Positions 58,101 through 64,000 of a DNA stretch of 64,000 nucleotides are shown here, in pieces. The notes below the pieces were generated by a model. The model had not been told where the DNA came from. It saw only the letters and a program-made list of their open reading frames with translations, and made no database searches. This DNA comes from Diplonema papillatum (lineage: Eukaryota; Euglenozoa; Diplonemea; Diplonemida; Diplonemidae). The translations under genes and the position numbers were made by a program. The stretch spans positions 310,001-374,000 of the forward strand of contig JAPJBO010000110.1 in NCBI GenBank assembly GCA_030068145.1, read 5' to 3'. Positions within the stretch are counted from its first letter, which is position 1, and each line of letters starts with the position of its first letter.

Positions 58101-61100
58101 CTCGTCAAGGGGCACTCGAAGAACTTTGCAGCAAATGTCCTTTTGGCGAGGATTTTTGATGCTGCGCGGGCGGCCGGCCTTGTCATCAGTGCCGAGTGGG
58201 TACCGACTGATAAACAGAGAGCCGACCCGTACACCCGCGGGGTGCTAGCCAGAGAGGACGACACGCCAGAGGGCGTCTGGTCGCCTCAAGCGGAGGACCT
58301 TGCTCCGCCTTCAGATTTGGTGTAGCCACTGCGTGGTCCCTGGGGGTCCTGATGCGTAAGCGTTCAACAAAAAAGACCCATTTTGTAGTTGTATTGTTTC
58401 TCCCCCTCTAGCCTCCTTCGAAGTAAGCACAAGGCAGCCCCTCGAGTATTTTTGTATAAGCACCTGCTTTGTAGGAAATACTTGAGGAGGCTGCCAGCTG
58501 CAAAAGATCAAAGGAGGTAAATGTGCTGTAGCCCACACGAAACACAGGTGAATCTGGGTTTAGTGGCGGGCGTAAGCGTTCAACAAAAAAGACCCATTTT
58601 GTAGTTGTATTGTTTCTCCCCCTCTAGCCTCCTTCGAAGTAAGCACAAGGCAGCCCCTCGAGTATTTTTTTACCAAACATGAAATGTTGGAGGAAATGAG
58701 AAGCTCGTCGCCGCAAACCGTGGCGTTTTCACTTGCGTCCTGAATCCAGCTTTACGTAAAAAACGATCAGGCACTGCGTTCAACGAAAAAATATAAAACA
58801 CCGAAATGTCCACCATGTCATGGCGCACCCCGTCGAGAAAAAGCAAGTTCACGTACCCAAGTGAGCTAGGCGCTGCTTTCGAGCGGGTGACAGGGAGCAA
58901 ACCCTTGAGAGGGGTGAAGCTCTTAACAAGCGAGGCGACCGCGTTCGTCAAGGCGCGTTTCTCACCCAATGAGGAGACTGTGGTACGTCAGCTACGCGCT
59001 GTGGTGGCTGGGGTCCTGGGGGTGGCACCGGCTGCAGTATTGAGTTTAGTCGGCTCCAGGCTTCTGCTGTCCTTCTGGCAGCTCCACAAGAAGGCACCGG
59101 AGGAGGTGGCGGCAGAAATGGCGCGCCTCGATGTCGATTACGACACGGACCTGGAGGAAACGGGCGAGGAAGACGAAGAAGACACGGAGGACAGTGCACA
59201 GGAGGACGAAACGCCGATAGCCGGTGGTGTGGAGGACTCGCATAGAGCCGCCTCAGCAGGCCGAGGCACCGGTTTGCGGCCCCCTGGTGTCCCCCACGCC
59301 CGTCCCGTTTCCCGGTCGCGCTCACCCCCCATCACGCCCCCTCCGGTTGCCGACACCCTCATCGCCCTCATCGAGCGGATGGAGAAGGAAAGGAAGGCCG
59401 AGATGGCCGAGCTGCGGGCTGAGATAGCCCAGCTGAAGAAGGCGCAGCCAGCGCCGCGCGCGACACCAGGCGCAGCACAGTCGTGCGCCAACTCCCAGGC
59501 CTCGGAAAACGGGGACGCTCTTCGAGAGCGATTACTCGGAAGGCGGAATCTCGGTCGACGCCCCCCGCGAGACGGTGCTGCTCGACCCCGCTTTCTGGGT
59601 CAACATGGACCGCACGGAAAAGGCGGTGCTCCTAATGGAGCTCCGCCTCCACTTCGTGGTCCCCCTGGCAAAGGCCCCGCACGAGTCGGGGTTCCTGCTC
59701 GGCCAACTAGCCGAGCTTCTCACAGGCGTGGGAACCAGCAGCCCGGAGCAGGACGAGTTCGCAGTCCGCCTCGCGCGAAACGTCATCGTCCGCCTCCTTG
59801 TACTAAAGACGGGGTACGAGGTGTCGTGGGACGGTGCGCAGGCGGTAAGCGACACGTTTTTCGGCGCTCCGAAGGTCCCGGCTTACCTGAAAAAGTCGAT
59901 GGACGTTGCCGACGCGTTTCGGAAGAAGAAACCGCAGCCCGAGAAACAAACCACCACTTTGTGCTAACTGCCCTTCAAGAGACATGCTTTGCACTCTCTG
60001 AATATACCCATTGATGTGAGCCTGACTGCTTTGGAGAGGGACTGTGCTCAGCTTCGTGCTAACTGCCCTTCAGAGACATGCTTTGCACTCTCTGATATAC
60101 CCACTGACTGTGAACCGCTTCGGCGCTGACTGCTTTGGAAGAGGGACTGTGCTCAGCTTCGTGCTAACTGCCCTTCAAGAGACATGCTTTGTACTCTCTG
60201 AATATACCCATTGATGTGAACCTGACTGCTTTGGAAGAGGGACTGTGCTCAGCTTCGTGCTAACTGCCCTTCAGAGACATGCTTTGCACTCTCTAGCGAA
60301 CCGCCGACAGAGGTCCGCCACAGTACTATTTGCTTTTTTTCCCCAGCCCAACCCTCATCCCCTCAGCCACCAGCTCTCACACGATAGAAATGAGCCTGAC
60401 TGCAGCATCGTCTTGTATGACGATGACTGCAGGAAAGCTCTTACCAAAATACGAGCCCAACCTATAGCACTGCTAAATCAGTGATTGTAGGCACGCTCCA
60501 AAAGGCAATACACAATTCCATCTCGATGGAATGCTGACCCGGCGAGCTACGAGGGTAATGAAGACAACAGTATTTATTACTATGTTTACTTCACAGAAGG
60601 ACGGTGCCACGGTGCGACTCGGCAGCCCCTGCTAAACGAGCGCCACGTGGGGGGTGAAGTGAACGGATTCATCCCTTCCTTCAGCACCAAAAGTCCAGGA
60701 ATACCGGTATTCCCAGCAATAGAGAGCAAAAGACGCATAAAAGGAGAGAATAGCCGTATAAGGAACAAGAAAGTTTACCACGATTACCATTTCTTCTTTT
60801 GCGTCCCCCATCCCGCCACGAGCTACGATTGCCAGCCCGGTAGCTCAGAGCAGTAGACGCCCCCTGCGCCGGCGCGCGGCCTGGTATGTATCCGCATGTG
60901 CAATATACGAAATGCCGCTGTCGTTCAGCCCAGAGAGGGTGCGGCCCTAGAATGGACAGTCCTGGAAGGCGATCGCCCTCTGTCGTGGAGTACTTCTCCC
61001 ACAGCCTTCTTCTCTGCTGGAAAAGGACCATTGGGATAGGAGCCATTGGGACAATCCCATGGTACCGCGTGAATGGCGCGATCGGGCCCATGGCAGCACA

Positions 61101-63743
61101 AGCCAGCTAGCGGTGGTCGCGCACGCAGCCTGTCTGCTCGCGGTCGCGCCGGCCCGGCCCGGCCCGCAACCGCAGCCATATGGCGGCCACATTCGCCCGT
61201 GCCCACACGCCGACCAGCTCATCCCATCGAGCTAGCAATCCAGCTAAGGAGCACAACCGAGGATCCCGTAGCGTCAGCGGTCCGGCCAAGGAACGTAGCC
61301 GAGGTCCGTTTGGTAGAACAGCGCATTAAATATGAGTTTAATTCGCACACCGGAGCGGTCCGAAGGCAACCGCACCGAAGGAGAATTAAACAAGTGACCC
61401 AACAAGTGAAAATGATTGATATAACAAGTGGCACTTTGTTATATCAATCATTCTCATGGCGACCGTTCAAATATGGAAGAAACCATCTGGAGGTCAACCC
61501 CGGGTCATATTCTTTGGTCCGAGGCCGTTTTTGCACTGTTTCGAATCCGATCTTTTCATTCCGACCCTCGGTGGGCTCCGAAGCTCGAGTTCTGGTGGGT
61601 TAGATCCCAAAATTAGGCTTTGTGCATAACGCACTTTCATGTTTTGCCATCGAGGGTCACCAGTTTTGTTGTAGCACATCGGGAACAGAGTTCTCAGGCA
61701 TGCTCCGAGGCGGGGATGGGTGGGTGTGGGCTGCAACAGCTTTCCCCTATGTCACCGTACTGTACCACTACGGGCACCACGAGGGCCCAGACCCTGTGGG
61801 CTTAGACTCTTTATCCAGGGTACATATTTTCAGGAAGATGATACTGCGTGTCGGAATAAGCCTGTCGGGCCCACAAAAACAAGAAGAAGAGGAACGGGAG
61901 TTTCTGTGTACAGTTTCCGTTTCCGATCGCACTGCACCGGCTCATTTTTTGATGCTGCCCTTGGACGAAGAGGGGTCGGAAGCAGACGGATATTCTTCTT
62001 TTTTTCTGGTGGTGGTGTTGGAAGGATCACAGTTCTCGTGTTGTGTCCTGGCTGCCACAAGTCGTGCACTTGTGCTGGGTGGGGCTGGCTTCTTCAGAAC
62101 TGGCCTCGGAAGAATTTGTGCTGCACGTGCTGGTGCATTCGTGAAACCTACCACACGTTCTAGAGTTGTGACCAGGGTTGCCGCAGCTCGGGCACTTGTG
62201 TTGAGTTGCGGCTGCTTCGAGCTTTCACACAGTCAGAGGCAAGGCACCACTCTTCTGGTCGGAAGTTCGTCGAGTGAGGCCCATGTGCAACCTCCACAGG
62301 GTATCGAGAGGCAGATGGGTTCTGCTCCTCTGAAAAGCACGAGTTGTAGCATCCGAAGCAGAGACTTCTGGGAGACGCATAGACAGGCATTCACAACGAG
62401 TATTGCCGTCGCTGTTTGGAACCTTGCACCTGCAGTCGTAGTTGTTGCCGCTGCAGTCGTAGTCATATGCACTTCGTCCGAGGTGTACGTGGCGTCAAAC
62501 TTCCATGAATCCTCTTGTGCCAGTCCCTTCTTCACGTCGAGTACACGCGACACGGGCTGAGGAAACGAAGCAACCTTTCTCAGGTTTTCGCACCGCAGAT
62601 TTTTCAGCCATCCCTGGCCTAGAAACATCCCTCCAAAAGTCAGGACTCCAAAATCGCCTGAAAAGGATGTCAGAAACCTAGAACGGGGACCAACCACGGG
62701 TGCCCTCAAAACGCTCTGAAAATCCTGGTGTGAAAGTGCATCATAAGCTCGGCAGATTTATGCTGACACAGCCCACCGCAGGTGCACTCATGCTACACCC
62801 ATAGTGACTACAATGCCCCTGTGTTTAAGATGGATACCATTAAAACCCGATAACCCCTTTCTTCTTCTCATCCACAGGACCGCAGCGCTCTCTGCCATGA
62901 CAAGTGGCTCCCGACCTACCATGTACTGTCTATTGCTATTGGTGACATCATGTATGTTTTCTTGTGTCCACAGGGAAGCCCCAGTTGGTGAGCTTGTAGC
63001 ACCACAAATCTTGGCACAGAGAAGCATCATAGAAAGGCCATCCGTAAAAAATACAGTGTTAGCAAAAGCTGTATGGACACACCGATACTCCTACCATGTG
63101 CAATCACACCCAGATGTGCATGCAAATCATAAAAGACTCCCATATATTAAAAGTCACCTGGCCCCAGAGTTCCAAGCAAACTTTCACTCTACAACCCACT
63201 AAGGTGGTTACAGTTGCTTGCTGATCATTGGCTCAGCACACCGTTTTCTTGGAGCAAACACGAAAGTTACCACAAATCACAGAGCATGCTCAACTCAATG
63301 GATTCCAGCTCAAAGCTTCACAACAAGGGTGGTCGCTCTGTGGATCGGAGTTTGGATGTTCTTGGTAGCTAGTGTGCTGCGCTATTCAAGCTGCGATGCC
63401 TTCATCACACTCTACTGTAATGACAAGTATTCCTTAATTGCCCAAGCCTGCGGCATAGTTCTCGTTGTTTATTCCAGCTGGGCATCATACCAGCAGAAAG
63501 TTCCGGGACTTGTATTCACTGTCTCGCATGCCGAAAATATATCTAAATTGCTCCAGCTTCAGATGTCAGGTGCATCAGTCAATTTTGTGCATGGATGGAT
63601 GAGGGAAAGTCAGAACTGGGGTGTGTGTCGCACGTCCCAAGAGGAACAAGAAGGTGCTCCACACTGTTTGGAGCAGTATGAGCAGCTTACCGTTCTGTCG
63701 ACATTCAGTGTCCGCCTCTGTGGCACTTATCTGCCCTTACCTG
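52111..63743 (+). CDS. Multi-unit membrane protein with repeated PH-like units (continues past window)
   Basis: Exon 1 52111-53754 (548 residues), exon 2 62878-62951 and exon 3 63214-63743 join in phase. Donors are GTATGC, GTATGT and GTATGT, and the last implies further exons beyond. The protein repeats one unit. Unit 1 is residues 51-217, unit 2 is 321-509, and unit 3 starts at about 518 and continues in exons 2-3. Each unit has a beta-rich start, the motif VTxxRxLIxxR (VTSDRILIMQSR, VTDKRLIIKR, VTNRRVLICR), then two membrane helices (129-153 and 162-187; 402-424 and 450-470; in unit 3 VVALWIGVWMFLVASV and ACGIVLVVYSSWA). Each ends in a short amphipathic tail (SIRMGF, AMRTGF, LQMSGA). The beta part resembles bacterial-type PH domains, which is an inference. 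Function unknown. The 9123-bp intron 1 holds a DIRS-like element and other repeats. Confidence 0.7.
53950..54050 (+). repeat. Dispersed repeat R1, copy 2 (target of element 3)
   Basis: AGGCTTTTCTTCATGAAAAA through CATCGTTGCATCGTTGCAGG and AAATCATG to a T-run, as at 43048-43196. Element 3 begins in that T-run. Confidence 0.75.
54143..55618 (+). CDS. Element 3 gag-like protein
   Basis: 491 codons: helical N-terminal domain (RLAAVLKVARDVEGTAEAGL), a long Pro-rich middle, a helical C-terminal domain (LWVSLSPVERSLALVHIRGF) and a basic tail. The position and the C-terminal helix pattern match the gag-like frames of elements 1 and 4. Confidence 0.7.
   Translation: MPKQLDRSGAVSWVKRVVGTDVPSLLSFTANNRRLAAVLKVARDVEGTAEAGLRRLLGALGYTDEEAPPEGVAQWVLAWLAVASAPSATADEFADLLRSSPKATPPPQTPGHMPLPATVSPADDSTTAALFGPSPPAARRVSFAESDDPLSPDDDDLRECNSAGGGRDDHASDIGRLQRQIDRLTELVMAALPTRTSPPVRPSPAPEAAPEAAPAGSRPVPPTSVGTCPGPVLHQLPAFTRPLPPPPPLVDVSRLPRAVLLPDNPRNLPQAVVGGPLPVGYRCPPAASCHQPYAEPRQPYASHPLPDFPEDPSSLGGGGSVQGSHTLLSPGPELLDPELWVSLSPVERSLALVHIRGFFADILDAVPSIANDAGHLLSHATSIMRLMDDSSDPDALVELGRDTIHRMMVLKTALKAGWSLAAGLQHRHQHEAGFPPYLRNAFQALQKAEEQPAPKPSRKRSPKSRTQHPGEAHPDSQHPQRATSAKGRARQ
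55624..56559 (+). CDS. Element 3 tyrosine recombinase
   Basis: 311 codons. Integrase-type blocks: AWQGAARVDDVL (first Arg region), [29 protein letters not shown] (HxxR), VSRHTTLSALMRYLP (second His and Tyr region). Expected to recombine the circular intermediate into target DNA. Confidence 0.9.
   Translation: MDRFPPPVAGRRGRPLLSEPPLSPGERERLVRSANTYIGDALALSTRRGIHSVYRRFLEFRRHWEAVSDDPLDVPTALVLFVTRLLARGDICAASAVQYVVNVQSAEKRLGRPVDSQLVRDFVRSLKRAGAMKPSKQAVPVTKDELHHAVRLESDPGVRVALALAWQGAARVDDVLTRKAEHITEGAGFWAVNWVGSKSDPFRLGQVTGVILPPAQDQELRSLLSQTPPGRLLFPDIPFRRVVSALKRANLSLTGHSLRRGALFHLLRSGVDLRVIQSVSRHTTLSALMRYLPEAEVPLVRNTAEASASLL
56118..58325 (+). CDS. Element 3 reverse transcriptase / RNase H
   Basis: The frame opens inside the recombinase gene; recognisable RT starts near 56590. 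FTVDKKSGGQRFVCDGRKLN, DARSYFYQFRLD, CMGWSWAPAIAQRAS and a WVDN signature mark RT. WTDASSSWWAAVL, FLKELFAVLRG, MVDNLPAVQCLVKGHSKNF and WVPTDKQRADPYTRG mark RNase H. Confidence 0.9.
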   Translation: MAGGCARGRRPDEEGRAHHRGCRFLGGKLGGLEVGSFPPRSGYGRDSSASSGPGTSLAAVSDAARPPPVSRHPFSASCVRAEARQPLPHGPFPPAGCPVPPVEKRGRPASDSERVASHDAECSDAVPSGSGGSARPEHRGGVGESPIAFRLEPPFPFKLPKRKVPDPLAAIYPGPGRIPDVELPPSTFTPFVGVAYGGDLLVNNSTPPPSQSRRGEDLAPISSSFMNLDRLSALDSQGLLRGVLDVIRSWESFRSALLPGAEEALTERGFTRTTSRRMLRHLPDLVKYGVTELASSPSKVVLPAFTVDKKSGGQRFVCDGRKLNAIMARPPPMLLPSVHEVIDRVLASSVVFLADARSYFYQFRLDARIRPFFGMHLAGPRGHFVKAQLVAMCMGWSWAPAIAQRASRVLLPESDGLPWVDNFVVVGDSLGEATSRFDSFLQRCKSVNCELNENDEQFGIPLREFDLLGLHFDLSHSNRPARYRMADAWVTKLLGSAELTRVKRGGASPREFYRVFGALVWFAYTTHFQLAYARCSLSFLQRLASSLVEPADWDISRTVPPSTVREVEHLTSLVEDNRWVSRSKSISSSVTLWTDASSSWWAAVLEGEPERISQGPFLKLRHTHIFLKELFAVLRGINLTARFHTNTRMRLMVDNLPAVQCLVKGHSKNFAANVLLARIFDAARAAGLVISAEWVPTDKQRADPYTRGVLAREDDTPEGVWSPQAEDLAPPSDLV
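58668..59956 (+). mobile_element. DIRS-like element 4, partial copy of the element 2 family (broken)
   Basis: Begins with the element 2 type A1 directly at the end of element 3's B2, sharing its T-run. The gag-like region 58806-59956 is almost identical to the corresponding part of element 2. No recombinase, RT or B repeats follow; a tandem repeat starts instead. Broken fragment, young by its similarity to element 2. Confidence 0.85.
59957..60300 (+). repeat. Tandem repeat of about 96 bp, 3.5 copies
   Basis: GTGCTAACTGCCCTTCA starts at 59961, 60056, 60161 and 60257. Each unit continues with GAGACATGCTTTG, CACTCTCTGA, ATACCCA and GACTGTGCTCAGCTT. One unit is longer by about 10 bp. Confidence 0.9.
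61411..61452. repeat. Perfect 17-bp hairpin
   Basis: AATGATTGATATAACAA, an 8-base loop GTGGCACT, then the exact complement TTGTTATATCAATCATT. Isolated in the intron. Confidence 0.9.
62030..62210 (-). pseudogene. CCHC zinc-knuckle fragment
   Basis: Read on the minus strand, a frame gives TQHKCPSCGNPGHNSRTC, an exact CX2CX4HX4C knuckle of the kind seen in nucleic-acid-binding and MYB-like proteins. About 120 bp on, a second unit begins TQHKCTTCGSQ but loses the pattern. The flanks hold stops, so it looks like a decayed gene fragment or an isolated exon. Confidence 0.35.
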
Positions 63744-63805
63744 GTATGTTTTTGCTCACTTTGAGTCTCATGTGTGTGCTTGCTTTGTATGTACTAGTGT
63801 TTTCG

Positions 63806-63890
63806 AGACTGGAGTTCCTATGAACATGCAATGTGAATAGCCTCTATTCGAGCCAACCCGGCTTTTCTCCAGTGAAAAAGTGTATTCTTT
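63806..63890 (+). repeat. Dispersed repeat R1, copy 3
   Basis: TTCCTATGAACATGCAATGT, then GAATAGCCTCTATTCGAGCC and AACCCGGCTTTTCT, as at 43048. It lies just beyond the membrane gene's exon 3 donor. It lacks the CATCGTTGC end. Confidence 0.75.
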
Positions 63891-63910
63891 TTGGACTAGA
63901 TACTAGTGCA

Positions 63911-64000
63911 GAGCTAACTTTTTTCCCCCTGCCCAAAAGCATAGGGGTGGCAGAATGAGCTGGCTTTGGCCTTCAGGCCGGTAAGCCTGGGTTCAGACCC
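63911..64000 (+). repeat. tRNA-like SINE candidate, copy 2 (runs off the window)
   Basis: GAGCTAAC plus T-run, AAAAGCATAGGGGTGGCAGA, GGCCTTCAGGCCGG and a B-box-like GGTTCAGACCC. Diverged relative of 48411-48515. Confidence 0.5.

Larger units (their letters stand above)
54050..58669 (+). mobile_element. DIRS-like tyrosine-recombinase retrotransposon 3 (looks whole)
   Basis: Lies in intron 1 of the membrane gene, sense orientation. Parts: A1 54050-54143, gag 54143-55618, tyrosine recombinase 55624-56559, RT/RNase H frame 56118-58325 overlapping the recombinase in another frame, B1 58354-58452, A2 58452-58590, B2 58571-58669. The two B copies are identical as far as I can read. The three frames are open, so it looks whole or nearly so and young. 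A1 and A2 agree at both ends but differ in their middle. A partial copy of another family follows directly. Confidence 0.92.
60301..62877. other. Intron remainder of the membrane gene, mostly unassigned
   Basis: About 2.6 kb between the tandem repeat and exon 2. It includes GC-rich CCGGCCCGG repeats near 61150, a perfect hairpin (61411-61452) and a minus-strand zinc-knuckle-like fragment. A 312-codon plus frame (61622-62560) has biased composition and no motif, and I do not call it a gene. Confidence 0.45.

Noticed and set aside
61622-62560. 312-codon plus-strand frame
   Set aside because: Composition is biased, no motif is seen, and it runs over the minus-strand zinc-knuckle remnant. Treated as chance opening in GC-rich intron DNA.

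Overview
This is a eukaryotic nuclear window, most likely from a flagellated, intron-containing protist such as an alga, stramenopile or alveolate. I cannot fix the lineage from sequence alone. Flagella are inferred from a CCDC39/FAP59-like axonemal ruler gene. Sulfur assimilation is inferred from a siroheme sulfite reductase. Introns mostly start GTATG and end CAG/TAG, and the exon phases I tested join exactly.

Layout: 131-1393 holds an ankyrin-like fragment and a dual-specificity phosphatase. 2649-5035 is a DUF2431 (Bmt5-like) rRNA methyltransferase. 5580-6412 (-) is a weak gene candidate. 6789-8012 is a PhyH-like 2OG-Fe(II) oxygenase. 8857-13806 is a giant LIM plus pseudokinase protein. 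15895-19491 is an SCY1-like pseudokinase. 21887-22579 is a small single-pass protein of unknown function. 23874-25260 is eIF3i. 26435-29184 is a gene-poor block of palindromic repeat elements. 29418-31975 is sulfite reductase. 33209-41246 is the CCDC39-like gene, 42202-51320 is casein kinase 1, and 52111 to beyond 63743 is a multi-unit membrane protein. Almost all supported genes are on the plus strand.

The main result is structural. The last three host genes each carry a DIRS-type tyrosine-recombinase retrotransposon inside one intron. The introns are 5.0 kb (CCDC39-like intron 1), 6.6 kb (CK1 intron 2) and 9.1 kb (membrane gene intron 1). Splice phases join precisely across each insertion, so the host genes look intact. 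Each element has the split direct repeat layout A1-body-B1-A2-B2, the order gag - tyrosine recombinase - RT/RNase H, and a T-run directly upstream of A1. Two of them sit in the T-run of copies of the same dispersed repeat. A fourth, partial element abuts the end of the third. These are treated here as fossil or resident mobile elements only.

The rest of the window is repeat-rich: a 65-unit 13-bp minisatellite open in all six frames, two tRNA-like SINE candidates, (TG)n tracts, two adjacent 1.2 kb inverted-repeat elements with (GGAAAC)5 arrays, and short dispersed repeats found inside introns of unrelated genes.
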